Source of the DNA: Phoronis australis
Taxonomy: Eukaryota > Phoronida > Phoronidae
Reading direction: 5' to 3'
DNA: 62,000 nucleotides
Assembly (NCBI GenBank): GCA_002633005.1
Contig: NMRA01000046.1
Coordinates: 998,596-1,060,595, forward strand
Shown in pieces: positions 19,801 to 34,800 of this stretch. Both the position numbers and the translations under genes were made by a program. The notes beneath the pieces are model-generated. The model was given only the letters and a program-made list of their open reading frames with translations, had not been told where the DNA came from and did not search any database. Every line of letters begins with the position of its first letter. Position 1 is the stretch's first letter.

Positions 19801-22800
19801 CAACAAAGACCCAGGACTGGACCTACCTGCAGTGTATTTAGACGTTGCCAGATTCCCCCTGATACTAGCCAATCTCCGAGACTGTTTCTTATTATTTTAT
19901 TGTTTTATTCTTCAACGTCAGAGGGCGCACCCAGTGGTGAAACAAGTCCATGAGATATGGACGAATGGCTGTACACGTTTTATGCAAGGTACTGTTTCTT
20001 TGGTTTCAAAAAGGATCTTTTCTCTATATTTCTAAGCAGAATCATCATGTTTATTGAACATTCACAAAAATGAAAACTGCATCACACATATCCAAATGCA
20101 TTATTACGTAATCTTCATCATATTCTAGTGTTAGCCAAATCCCCTAAATTACATGCCATAAGCTTTAACTAGAGTCAAACACAAAAATAATGGGTCAAAT
20201 GTTACAAATTCAGGTATTGCTAAATAATGCGTTTTCATGCTTCATCTAAATCATGCATGCATATGTTATATTAGGCTCTAACAGATGTAGAAACTGCTAA
20301 AAACTATTTTAACAAGATGGAATGAACTTAACTATATCTGTTAGTTACTTTGAAAAATATATTCATTAAATAAGTATTCATACTGGTCTCAAGGTCATGC
20401 TGTTTTCATGCTGTGAGTTCTAGCTAAGAGTTAACTGGCCAACAATGCCACTCTCCGTTGAAAGTTGGGGTAACCTCAGTTGTCACTATGCTGGTGATTG
20501 TATCAATAAACCTGTTGTTACTTTCCTTTAGGTATCACATGTTGAAACTTATGCTCTTCTACAAGTAGTTTTAATTTTTTTCCTTTTGCTGCAGAACTAT
20601 TTGAATTTGAAATGAGATATTATTCTCAACTATTTCTGAATTGTAAAAGACCAGTCAACTTATAAGACAACACCCAACTGTGTAATTCTTCTATCAATAT
20701 TTTTATATTATTACATTAGAAGAGAATGTGATCTGCTGTTTTAGTTTGTGACCGGCAGAAAGTACATACATCGGAGAGAACAAACTTAATGTTTTAAGAA
20801 AGGAGTTCGTTACAAGTCTTCTATGAAATAGTTTAAACTGCAGTGTACACAACTTTGGCTACCAGTGGTGGAAAGTTACCATAGCGGTCACCAGCGCAAC
20901 TGTGGTTTTACTTTGATTAATTGCTTTTTTGGGAAGTGGATTTCTAACTGTTTTTGGAGTTCGTGAAAACGTGCTTAAAGACTGAATACATGTCCTAAGA
21001 TCCACTTCCTGGAAATTTAGTGTTTTGAAATGCTCAAGAAACTGAAAGGAGTAAGTGACCAGAATGCCCACGATGCAAGTAAGGATGCACCTCAGAGAAC
21101 TACGTTTCACAAATAGGCATTACCTTTTGAAGATAAAACATGACAAAGAACTTGACCATGGTAATGGGCGCAATGAGTGGACTGAAAAAGGCGCCTAGCC
21201 AACAGATGGTCTGAGAGTAGATAAGGTTGAGCACATTGTCTGTAACCACAAACTCCTTCAATCCTATCAGCTGGGAAAGTTTACAATGACACTTCTTCAC
21301 AATAAGCCTGTAATGACCAAGAACCAAGAGTCAGGGTAGACAATGTACCATTCTATATTGCACTAGGCATACTGCGCATATTGAACACATCTTTCTTTCA
21401 ATACAACACTTTTGTAAGTAGCAAGGTAGGGTGAAATAAAGAATGAACTAGGGTTGGATTTATTAATTATTATTACTACCATGGCAACAAGAGTGATTAA
21501 AATGAAAACATTTTTTAAAGCAATGGTAGTGTAGTCCTTTAAATCGCTCAAGTCTATTGATCAATGTCACTCATAAATAACAATTGACATTAAAGTGTGC
21601 ATAATCTAAATATGAGTTGGGACATAACTCGCACTATGTCACTACTTACTATTCAATGATACATGACACAAATCAATTATCAACACTATAATATTCAAAG
21701 CCTAACTGAACGATGAACAACTTACATTCTTGGGAACTCAATCAAGACAGGTTTGGCAAGAGTGATAATGAAGTCCATCACTACCAGCTTGTACAGCTGT
21801 TGGCCAACATAGGTCTCCCAACACTGAAAGAAAAAGAGAAATACAGAAATAACTCAAAAGAACAGCTAGTTGGGAAACTACAGTGGGGATGTTGCTTAGC
21901 AACATTAACTGGTCACACAGAGCCACTTACAGCCTGCTCCGTCTGGCTAGATATATAGGCCAGTAACCACCTGGCTGGACATATAAGCTAGCCCCAACTG
22001 GCTAAATACATGGGCCAATGCCACCTGAGACACAGACTAGTGCCGCTTGGCTAAACATAGGCCAGTATTGCCTGGCCAGATATAGGCCAGTATTGCCTGG
22101 CTGTAGACAGGCCAGTGTCGTCTGGCTACATATAGGCCAGTTTTGCCTGGCTTTAGACAGACCAGTGTCGCCTGGCTAGAAATAGGTCAGTATTGCCTGG
22201 GTATAGACAGGCCCATGTCGCCTGGCTAGATATAGGTCAGTATTGCCTGGCTATAGACAGGCCCGTGTCGCCTGGCTAGATATAGGCCAGTATTGCCTGG
22301 CTACTAGACAGACCAGTGCCACCTGGCTAGATACAAGCATATTGAAACCACGTGGCAGGAGGTACTTTCGACAAGATGAAAATGTCCTTTAGACTAGATT
22401 CACACATGCACAGATAAGTTGGCTTACAGTGAAAAGGGCATATTTTGTATCCAGCTCGAGGACTACAAAAAGTAAGCCTACTTTTCATATCACTAACTAT
22501 TCCACAGCCTCTGTTTTAACAACACTGTAAATGACTGCAGTAACCATCATAGCTAAACAGTGATTTATTAACAAGAACATGGTTGTTCTATTTTTTTTAA
22601 TTGGACGTTTTAATAACAAGTCGAGACTGAATTAGTGAAACGAAAATAATATAATTATGTTAAAAAAACACCTGTATTCCCCAGCATAAAAAAACAACAT
22701 ACAACTGTTAAATCTTTTTTGTACTCTAAACTGAATAATGAAGGTGGACTTTTGATCATGTAACTGCCTGCGCTTGTATGAAACAAGACAACTCTCAGAG

Positions 22801-25800
22801 ATATGTGGTTCACTTACCCTAAGCACAGGACAAGTGTTTGAATTAACTGAGACATCACATATGTCTACAGCTCCTGTACACTCTATTTGGACATACAGGG
22901 TGGCAATGAGGACAGCCACTGAGGCAAGACGCAAGAATACAGTTCTGAAAATAAAGAAAACAGATGAATATAGTACAGAACAGTTCATAAGTACAGTGAG
23001 TATCTTATCAAACAAACACCATAGTACACTGAGTATCTTATCAAACATACACCACGCACTACAATCAATCACATTTTTATACATATTCACAAATTACAAC
23101 AGATTTAAGAACTCCTAAGTAGTGCTTTAACAAAGTTCATTGCATCTTTCTTGTTCTCTTTCATCTAGCCATATTCAAAGCATTTCCTAGTATTGTCCTT
23201 CATATAAAATACAAGAATATTTTACTGAAGTATAAAAATGCTTTGTACTTTAGTTCATGCGACTAATTTAGGGGGGGGGAGTTGTAGTTTACCAAATTAT
23301 GATATTGCAAACATGGCTTAAAATCAATACTGTTAACACAGCTGCATACATTCACAATTATGTTATCAAATATATAGTTCCAGGAAATCTGGGTAGACAA
23401 AAAGTAAACAAACCATGACTAGGCTGGCAACACAGATATGACAACTATGACATGGCGCCACCATGCAGCATTAAACAATTGTTGAATAAACTGTTTGACA
23501 TTTTGCAGCAATCAATTTGTTTGAACTGGATAAAATGTTTGAGGCCACAGCAAAATTTCATAACTTTTTACTCTACATCGTTGCTTTTGATACAAAAATC
23601 TACAGCAGCTTGTTGTCATTCATTTTGAAAATATGTCGAGCATTTCTTTAAAATAAAATTGCATATAAATATCAGTGTTTGCCTACACACACTATACTTG
23701 AAAACACTTTTCAAAATGTTCATTTACACAACCGAAAATTCCCATCCATTGGTTACCTAGGATGACAAGAGATTAAAACTGACGTTTTCAACACTAGAAA
23801 CCTCATGATACACCACAAGGGAAGGCGGAAGTTGACCAATGTTTTAGAAATATAACTCAAGCATTCACAAGTTTGTTTTACAGCTGGAGATTGAAAGAAA
23901 TTATGAGTCTGAGAAAGTGGAGCTAGGACACTCCTGAATACTTTACTTTCAAAGGTACATACCTGAACAGTGTTACTTGGATTTCTGTCTCAGGCTTGTA
24001 GTCTTCAACAAGCACAAACTTTTTGAACAAGAATGGCACCACCACATTCAAACCAGTGATAGTGAGAGATGGCAAGAATTCAATGAGGTACTTAAGGATA
24101 ATGTTGTAACTCAAGTAGTCGGGCTTCTGGGTCAACTGAAAGTTGAAACAGCACATCAGATGAGAAAAGAAATAAATGCAGGATTAATAATTTTGGCCTT
24201 TAATTTCATGGTTGTGCCTATCCAATGGTGTGCAGCTCCAAAAATTGCATTTTGTTGATAAAGAGGTCTGGCAAAACAAGAACAAATCATGTGCAATATG
24301 CAACACTTGTGCAATATGCAACTCTTTCTGCCCTTTTACCTAATGAAGCAACTGCACAGCACTACAACTTAACAAGGCATCATTCAATAAGTCAAACGTG
24401 TCCGCTACTGCATCTGGCTGCAACATGAAAGTACCCCAGAGTATAAACAGGTGGCAATAGCAACTATTTGTCCCAAGTCAAGGCAGCAGTCAACAGTAGT
24501 TTATCAATCTACCATCACCAGAAGCCTTAGAAAAGGTGACTATCTAGCTAAGTCTCTTTCACAGCCATACATGTTATAACATGCTAACCATGCAAAGTCC
24601 CTATCCTAAACATTATAAGGATTAAGATTCATGGAACTGTCACAATGAAGTAACAACAAATGGAGCATGCAACTTTGACATCATAATTACACAATAATTT
24701 CACAACTACCTTGAACATCCTCACATTCAGTAGACACAAGTGACTTTGAAAAGACTCCCACACTCATCCGAATTTTTCATTTCGAGTACTTAATAATGAA
24801 CTCAAATTCAACAAAGGTTCATTCACAATAAGAGTTAATTATTTACACGAGTGGACAAAATGTTCATTCCAACTGTAAGATAATTGTCAACTGTCATGAA
24901 AAACTTCCAGCAAATGTTACCATTATCTTTCTTCAACCCTTGAAATTATGTATTTCCAGAATTTTCCATGACTGACTAATATTAAGTGGTAATCTTTGCA
25001 TTAAAATTTCTTGCAATCATTTACACTCACCTGACCACAGTTTTTCATGAAAATTGTTGTTTTTACTTTGGGCACGAATTTGAAAAACCTAAACTGCGAG
25101 CAACTTTGTGTTCAAACTAAATAATCTTACTGTCAATACAATAATTCAAGGAAAATAAAAGACCTGAAAAACAGTTTCTTTGACCATATACCAAACCATA
25201 AGTGTGCAATTTCATGCGACTTAAACCGTTAATAAATATTTTCGCATAACAAAAATCAGTAGAAGTTGTTCCAAACATCTCCGAGATTTGGGAAATAAGT
25301 ACTACGTTTAAAAATGTTACAAGTACAGTAGCAAAAATATAGACATAATTTAATATGTGAATATCTAATTTTGGTAAAAGAAATTTTCACAAAGGTTGAC
25401 AATTACTTTGAAATGTTAATATTTAACAATGCTTGGTAGTTTTCTGTACACTGGCTTCGTAAAATAAACATTACTTTCAGACAATTTTCCATGTATTTTT
25501 GATTCCTTGTCAGAAACAAATTTTCATGACATCAAAGTGTGACCATTTACCTCCACCTCACAACTCCTCCAACAGGGGGGGGTGCATTTTGTACACTTGT
25601 GAAAAGAGCTGTAAATGTGAACGGTCCCTCACAAAATTCAAATGAAGTACTGAGAAGTGTCAAAGTATGACTGGATATTTATCCGTACTCTTAGGCCATC
25701 ATGGATGCAACAAAGACTACCTAAAGTTTGGCTGGATATTTATCCAAACTCTTAGGCCATCATGGATGCAACAAAGACTACCTAAAGTTTGGCTGGATAT

Positions 25801-28800
25801 TTATCCAAACTCTTAGGCCATCATGGATGCAACAAAGACTACCTAANTTTCCAGAATTTTCCATGACTGACTAATATTAAGTGGTAATCTTTGCATTAAA
25901 ATTTCTTGCAATCATTTACACTCACCTGACCACAATTTTTCATGAAAATTGTTGTTTTTACTTTGGACACGAATTTGAAAAACCTAAACTGCGAGCAACT
26001 TTGTGTTCAAACTAAATAATCTTACTGTCAATACAATAATTCAAGGAAAATAAAAGACCTGAAAAACAGTTTCCTATGACCATATACCAAAACATAAGTG
26101 TGCAATTTCATGCGACATAAACCGTCAATAAAGATTTTCGCATAACAAAAATCAATAGAAGTTTTTCCAAACATCTCCGAGATTTGGGAAATAAGTACTA
26201 CATTTTAAAAATGTTACAAGAACAGTAGCAAAAATATAGACGTAATTTAATATTTAATATATGAATATCTAATTTTGGTAAAAGAAATTTTCACAAAGGT
26301 TGACAATTACTTTGAAATGTTAATATTTAAAAATGCTTGATAGTTTTCTGTACACTGGCTTCATAAAATAAACATTACTTTCAGCGAATTCTCCATGTAT
26401 TTTTGATTCCTTGTCACAAATTTCATGACATCAAAGTGTGACCATTTACCTCCACCTCATAACTCCTCCAACAGGGGGGGTGCATTTTGTACACTTGTGA
26501 AAAGAGCTGTAAATGTGAACGGTCCCTTACAAAATTCAAATGAAGTAGTGAGAAGTGTCAAAGTATGACTGGATATTTATCCGAACTCTTCGGCCATCAT
26601 GGATGCAACAAAGACTACCTAACTTACACTTTGTGTATCACTCTCGGTTAACTGAAATGACAACACGGTGTTATCAGTTTGAACGACATGTAAGTTAGCG
26701 CCTGCAACTACAAAAATATCTCAATCTCACTGGTTCATAACTTTAACAAGGCATCTGATAACTATTTAGTTAATCGCTCTATGCTGCAATTATTGAGTAA
26801 ATATTCGTTGCTGGAAAATATACTGTACTATGTTCATACACGATCTTTAATTGCTGTACAAAAAGTGCAAAATGACTGGTCTCAAATTCGCCTATAAGAA
26901 AGTCTGTGGATGTGCTTAACATACCAGACTGACTCTTGGTTGGATTGTGCACCTTGGAGCAAAGTGGTGTAATATTGAGACAACAGAGTCGAGATGATCT
27001 GGAACATTTCATGTTTACACATGCACTAATGTGTCCGTAAGGGCTAACACTGAAATAGTCTAAAATGTTTGCCATCATTTGAAAAACAAAGCCTATCAAT
27101 GCATTGTGGTGACTGGTTGGTTTTGTACATGGAGTGAGTCCATGGCAATGTCGTAATGCAATGTTCACTAAATCCAACAGCAACAAACGTCTATATTTGT
27201 CCACATACTGTAGCACACATCATTACACAATGGCGACAACTTGTCATTCCACAAAGAACAAGAACCTCTGGCAGAAGTCTGAAGAAGAAACTCACCTTGA
27301 CTGTCTCTTCTGACACAAAGATAATGAGATAGACACAGCCACCAAGAATGGCCAGCACAAGAAGTATCATTATGATTCTTATCAGGTATACTCTACACAG
27401 CTGCCCTCGTGTCCGGCTACTGCGACGAACCTCATCTCTCTCCTCTTGAAGATCCATCTACAATGGATACATATGATTTACAAACTAAACTATGCACAAA
27501 TTAACACGTACAGTCGTGTTTTCAATCAAATTAACAGAGTAATTTGACAATAGACCCTCCTGTAGACAAAATTTTAATTTTAATTTTAATCATTAGTTTT
27601 GTTATATCACTGTGCCATCATTGCACTGCGAACGACCATCAACGATACAAAGAGCTCGACAGATATTGTTGAAAATTGTAGTATGTTTAACAAACTAATA
27701 TGTGTAAACAAAAGCACATTCTCGTTTCTAAGAACTCCGTCATTAATTAGTTACTGCACTATATCATTCCAATGCACTTCAATTTCAGTCGATCTCTCGC
27801 ATCATTTTCGCGAAGACAAGATCAACTGGTAACGTATCTTTTACGAAATCCGTTTATGTAGAACAGAACAGTTGTGGAAAAAGAAAAAGCAAGAAAAGGT
27901 TCTTGTGTTGATTTTTTAAATCATAATTCTAGTTGATATTTGAGTGAATAAACAAACTGTAATATTTACCCAAATCTAATACAGCCACACAAGAGCAGGT
28001 AAACATGTTGACAAAAAGCACCTGATTATATTCAAAGGTAAAGGCTAGTTTAACACAACTAATGCATAGCTAGTGAAAATATTTAGCAAATTAAAACAGT
28101 GAGGAATCTTGCTATTAATTATAAGCATGCAGATATCAAGGTCATAGGTTTTAATCTGCAAAAGTTCTACTTTAAATATTTTTTTTACATTTTTCAGAAA
28201 TTGCGATGCATTGTGATCAATGAAACTCTTCCACAAAAACCTGGCCAGAAATAATATGAACAAAGACAAGAAAACAACACGCATCTAGTACATAGTCTAC
28301 TTACAGTGAATTAATAATAAGAACAAAGACAAGAAAACAACACACATCTAGTACATAGTCTACTTACAGTGAATTCAAAATACAAGCTCTTGTGCTTGAG
28401 ATCTGCATTAATTTCATCTCTGAGAGCAAAGTCCCAGCCACCAAACACTTGATTACAGTATTGGTAGTGCTTGTCTTCACTTGCTACTAGTGAAGTCTGG
28501 AACCCTTTGGCAGTGCTGTAGAGTTAAGACAAACTCTTTAAAATATTATATTGACAATAAATATCATTTGGTCAGAAACATTATTTTACAAACAATTGCA
28601 GTGCTCAATTTGGCAACCTGCAGCTAGTCAATGCAACCTCAGATTGTGTTTGGTGACCTGAGAAAAATCCCAAGTCGCCACAGTGAGGATCAGAGTCAAC
28701 AATAATTCCCCAGAAATTCGTTTCAAAGCTTGTGGTGACTTAAAAACTCCAAACTTTAAATACCTAACATTTTCCTAGATTTAATACCTGTGGTTCACAA

Positions 28801-31800
28801 TTTTTACATTTATTTTGTGAATTCAGTGCATTTGACACCCTCAACAGTCAGCACACATCAGCTTGAGAAAACATGCTTAAATTACAACAGGAAAAAAACA
28901 GACAGAAGTCAGAATTGTTCAGCAAAAATCGGACAAGATCGGATCATGAAACTTGTGCCTCCAGTGTTGTTTGCGTTCTTTGGTGACAGGAGGAATTGAG
29001 TTAGAGATTGAATGGTGCATATTTTATGGGGAGAAATTAGAGGTATGCATAATTTTCTGAGAATGATGTAAAATCCTTTTTAACCAACAATTAATTTCGA
29101 CATAAGTTTTGGTGACCTCAGATTTTGTTCGTCAACCTGGAATTTTTGCCAGGCATCAAGATAAGCATCAAATGCCGAATTAAGATAGAGTCATGCTTTG
29201 TTGATGCTTACACAGAACGTTGCCTAGTTATATTCCTAATACCATTTGTTAAATCAAGTTTAGAGTGTAAAAAAGTAAGATACATTGATTCAGGATAAAA
29301 CCTATTCATTTCTCCCATCGGGTCCTGATAAGAAAGAACGAACTGTATATTCACAAGAAACTATAAAGGCTTAGTATAGACCAATAACATGGTTATATAG
29401 GGCAGTAGATGCATCATTTACTAACACTTAAAACTCATGTGTCTTGTACCCTAACTCACCGATGCAAAAAGAACAGTAAAAATTTATTAAGTTGAGAGCT
29501 ACATTGGGAGCGGAAAAAATTCAAAGGACGATAAAATAAGAATGAAATGGTCCATCAAGCTAAGATAACTCGTATGAGCTCCATTCAGACTACATCAAAA
29601 TCGCACAAAATAAGAAGTGTTAACTTATTTTAAGAGACAATTCGTTTGCAGATACCAAAATTAAATATTTGCCACTCACAATTGTGTGATATATGATGTC
29701 CCAAGGTAAAAGTCATGCTACCTAAACAGCTAACTACAACTTAAATAAAATTACATCCTTCTTCAAGTGACATATCTGACAGTTATCGCAAATATTTGGA
29801 GCTTGCCAATAACAGAACAGCAAGGTATAACATTGAAACACAGACTTACTGCCGGGCCATCAGAAACAGGCTGATCAATATGTAGGCGCCTACAACACAG
29901 AGATATGCCAGAGGCATGTTATAGTTGTAGGCAACATTGTTGAAGACACCGATGCTGACCTCTGTATTGTAGTAGTGACCTATGAACAACACAGTCTGCT
30001 CTAGGTAACCCTGTAAGATGGAATCAGAGAGTTTAACAGGGAATCAAATACATATCGCTCCTATGCTTACAGCACTACATTAATGAAACTACATTCACCA
30101 CTTTATGCTTGATGATTTCGAGTTGACATAATTGTAGCTGTATAGCCTAACATATTACGACATATGAGAACTAAAATGCACTCCATATACATATTTCACT
30201 GTAATTCTACACCAATTAACTGAATGTTCAATACTTGACAGTTGGTCAATGTTGTCTCAAGCATTTTACAGGGTTAGAGACTGTTGACACTGCACTCATC
30301 CCTCAGGTTCACAAAATAAACACCCATAGTGCACCTAAGAAAATATGGTTTTCAAGCATATTTTGAAAGTTCTACTAAAACTTATATCCGGGTTAGAGGA
30401 ATGGTAGCACAGTGGACCAGGGGGTCAACTACAAGAAAAAAATTGCTGACCTCTAACTGAGTTAGCAGGAGGACTTAATTACAAGCATCATACATTCTCT
30501 TACCGTTCCGCTGAAGAAGTCCAGTATTAGCTGCAGTACATCAGTGGTGTTCCATGTGACGTTATACTGGCCGCTACAGTAGTTGACAAGGTCTGAAGTG
30601 TTCGAGCTGTTGGCTATGGTAGTGACCGGGAAGGCGGCCTGTGGCACTAGGATGAACAGTAGCATCAAGAAGCCGATGTAGATATTGAGAAAGAAGAGCC
30701 ACTTCAAGAAGACAAAATAGGACGCAACACCGGATCCAAAGTGACCTGCAATACATATGGGTAGTTTTAGTTATTGGACATTTTGAGTTATGGTGCAAAC
30801 ATTTCGAGAGACATGCCCTTACATAATGTACTGGTTACCTCTAAGAACAGTTGAGAAACCTTACACAAAGTAATTCCAAATCAAACAAGAAATATTAGCA
30901 GATGGTTAGCGTCTAACTCAGGCTAGGCCTACCACCTTTTCACAATTTTCTCACACACCTTCTATGGTGCGGAAAGACTTTCGCCAAAGCTCCAGCGACA
31001 TGGAGAACTCGCGACAAGCTATTTTGGTCTTGCTCCATGCCTACAATTGAAAAGAGTGTAAATGTTAATTAATACAACACTTAACAGTGATAACAGGGCT
31101 AAATACTTTGTATGAAAAAGATACATGGTTAAGTCAGTCAATATTATTCAAAGTAACTCTCATCAGTGACAGACCAAGTATTCCCAACACAGCAAGCCCT
31201 ACATGTTTACTCTGATTTGCTATGTGCGACAATTTAAAATACCCCAGGTAACAGACCCAAAATATAGCGAGAAATAAATTACGTGAAACTCCACTGCTTT
31301 ATTTACATTTCCAAAGGTGAATGAGTATATGCAGCTTTTCTTGACTGTCATAGAAAAGCCAACAACCCTAAGAATAAGTCCATTAGAATGGAGAATGAAC
31401 ACTAATTAGCAAAGACTCACTATATACTAATGTTCACATAAGATAGAGACTGATCACCCAATTACTGGCAAGTGAAAATCATAACAGGAAATTTTGACAG
31501 ATTGAGCATGCAAAATGAGCTTAAAATATACTATTTGGCAAACTGCTCAAGTACGATATGTGGTGACCGAAAGCAGAGTATATTCTCTGCAGCAGAGCAG
31601 TTACTGAGCTGTGGCAGTCCCATATTAAAATTCCCATGACTCCTTGCGCCCCCTTGTGGTACCTACCAGTGATCGTCTGTAGCGCCAATGTGAACATCCT
31701 TGACCCACTTTGACAGGCTCAGTCAATAACTTGTCTCTGAAATAGGAGCAGAAATGCACACACTCCATGCATTGCAAGGAAACGACAGTTTGATGTCAAC

Positions 31801-34800
31801 TAAGCATTGGAAAATAATGCCGTAATTACAGATTTTTTTATTGCAACAAATTTGTAATTTCTGAAGTACTTGCTTCAATTAAATAAAAAAATGCAAATTG
31901 ATTACATTCAGAAAAATTGGTTTTGTGCTGGTTACTTAATATGCTATTATTAAGTATTAAAATTCTTTCTTAAGGAAAAGTCCTTCTCTCAAAGCTTTAT
32001 CATAAAAATTAATATTTTATGACAAAGAAATCATTCCAAATAAAAGAAATTTAACTGAGACCAAATTTTTTTCCATTTATTTCAAAGGTCACAGTAATTA
32101 AAATCGCAATGTTTTCCACTTGAAATGCTATCTAACTCAAACGAGTTTATGCAGAAAATCATGTCAAAATTTAGTCACTTGTATGCAGCAGCTGTAAACA
32201 TCAGACAACTGGAAGTCAGCAAATTGTTTCAAGACTATTTAAAGGTAAGTAAGCAATAAGTTAAGGGTACTTTCATGGAAACTTCCTGCCACAGATTGAC
32301 TGCTGGTACTTAACCTATATTGATTTATGTAGTAACAGCCATGGGAAACACTGCATGTAGGCATTTTTCTTCTGAAATAAAGCACGGTTTTACTGGAACT
32401 GACTGATTATTTAACTCAAAGGTAAAGTTGTGATGAGACAACCATTCACAAAAACATAAGTAACTATAAGGAAGTCCTACAGGTCTTATAATTTGGTGGT
32501 GAGTACTCAACCAAGCATGTAGTGAGTACTGAACCAAGCAACTAGGGTACTCGACATTTATTACTAATAAGTATTTGATTATGTTGATTTGGTATCCGGT
32601 TATGAGTGAAATTATAAGCCTGAGCATATAGAAATATATAGTTTAACCTAGAAAAAGTACATATTTCTGAAATCAAGCTCTCTATGCATTCAGGTGAACT
32701 GATCTACACCAGACCTTGATGAGGCCACAGTATACTTGCCTTAAAGAATGAGCAAAATTCCGCTACACAATTAGAAAATGTTGAATTTATTTATTGTTTG
32801 AAAATTAATCACCTGTGCTGAGCTTGCCAAATCAATCTTTTACCAGAAGGATCACTGAGGGGTCCCCTATAACGGTCATCACTATAATGTAGTGAGGTTC
32901 CTTTTGACAGGAATTTACGTACATGTAAATTCCGCTTTGCTCGCACCCTTAACACATTTTCATTCTCCAATGTTCTCACATCTGTGTCATTAACATTCCG
33001 TTGAAAGTCCACAAGTCCAACACTGCTGGTTGGATGGACTTTATTGTTTCGTCGACGTACACTGTTAGAACTCATGGTCAAGGAATGGAAAAGTACACTA
33101 TCAATCCAGCTTCAACCTTGTTACATAGTCAGCCATAGAACAACTCAATGTGAAACCTGATCGTCCTTGTGGTATTTCAGAGTACAGAAGAGTTACCTGT
33201 TCTCCAGGTAACCAGAGAACCTGAGAACTGAGAGCAGTTATCAGCCAATACAAACTGAGATCAACACCATGATTAATAGGCAAAGGTTTTAAACTGGTCC
33301 ACAACTTGGCAAGTAATACTTCCTGGTCTTTTTAATATCCTCCTGAGGTTTGAAAACTTATGTAACCAGTTCCAGTGGTTATAGCTCTACCCTTGGTGCA
33401 GTGTGTTACATTACCAGCCAGATGACAGCAATATTACCCAACACAGACCACTACAGTGGTATGGATCAATTTCTGAATTATTGATAGTGACAACAATGTA
33501 CTGACAACAATGGTACATTGTTAATATTAATTCACAAACTAAGGTCTATTCAGTCAAGACAATAGATCCATTGAAGATAGAACATGAAGACTATTGAAAG
33601 CCAATCCAACTTCATATATAGTGGATATCCCTGGAAACATCTCAAGTGGATGAATTCATAACACAATGTTTCCTCATCTACTTCCTATATGAGGTTCAAC
33701 AGCATGCAACCCAAATTCCAGTGACACTATAGCTCCAACTTCCAATCCCAGTCACAAGTAATACTGAGTCTTGGACATAGTACTGGCCAACAACAAGTCT
33801 CCACATAGAGTCAGCCTTCCAAGTTCTGTGCAATTCCCCAACTGATCACTATGGTGACTAGCACAATTAAGGCTGACGTAAAACTCCTCAGGTAAGCCAA
33901 TAGACCAGTATACGAATGAGGGACAGCAAACAAATTACACTCTCTAGAGGAGATAAATCAATACCAAAACCATTGACTGTTTATGGTGCTTTCTACTTGT
34001 GATAACATTTAGCAACAAAAACTATATGATTAAGAACAACACATAAATTCATTTCCCATCTAATTTCAGAAAATCACAAAACATTAAAAAACGAAAAAAA
34101 TAAGCAAATACATCCTCTCCAGGTGGCACTGCCTCCAATGGCTTGGACACAAATCTTTCAAAACATGTCTAAACCTTATTATCTTATCAGCATGGCGTTA
34201 AACTTATCTCCTCACCAACAAAACAAACATACTTCAACTATTCAAACCAGCTTACCAACCGATAATCATAATCTAGCCAGCCTGGAAACGCCAATAAAAA
34301 GATGTAATCATTTCTTAACTTTTTAGCAAAAACGAAATAAATATGCAGTGGCTACAGATAAGGTGACTTAAACTGAATTAACTTCTCAGAAATTTATCAG
34401 ACTATTCTCACAAACAGGTCTAAGAATGAAGATTAAACTATACCGGGAAATGTATTAGGAGTACGTATACTTACCTACTCATCAACAGACATGCAGGACA
34501 CTACAACTTTGGCTAACTTAAGAGAATCACATCTCATAAATAGCTGATCAGATTCATAAATAGCTGATCAGATTCATAAATAGCTGATCAGATTCATAAA
34601 TAGCTGATCAGATTCATAAACTTTCAGATAATATGCTTTATGTACTCTTCTCCGAAACGCTGATACGAATTAATTTTAAAGTGATATTTTGCGAACAAGG
34701 CAATCAAAAACAAGACTTTTATGATTTACTATGAAAAACTCAAAAGTTGCATAAAACGAAAACGAAAAGAATTTAAGAAACAGTAAAAGTTTTTTGAGAT

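Noticed and set aside
26779-27216. 145-codon minus-strand ORF
   Set aside because: It lies in a TMC intron, has no recognisable domain or family-like pattern, and starts and stops do not match exon borders or phases.
34536-34622. Regularly spaced short repeats resembling a CRISPR array
   Set aside because: The units are directly contiguous with no unique spacers, in an intron of an animal gene, so this is a minisatellite.
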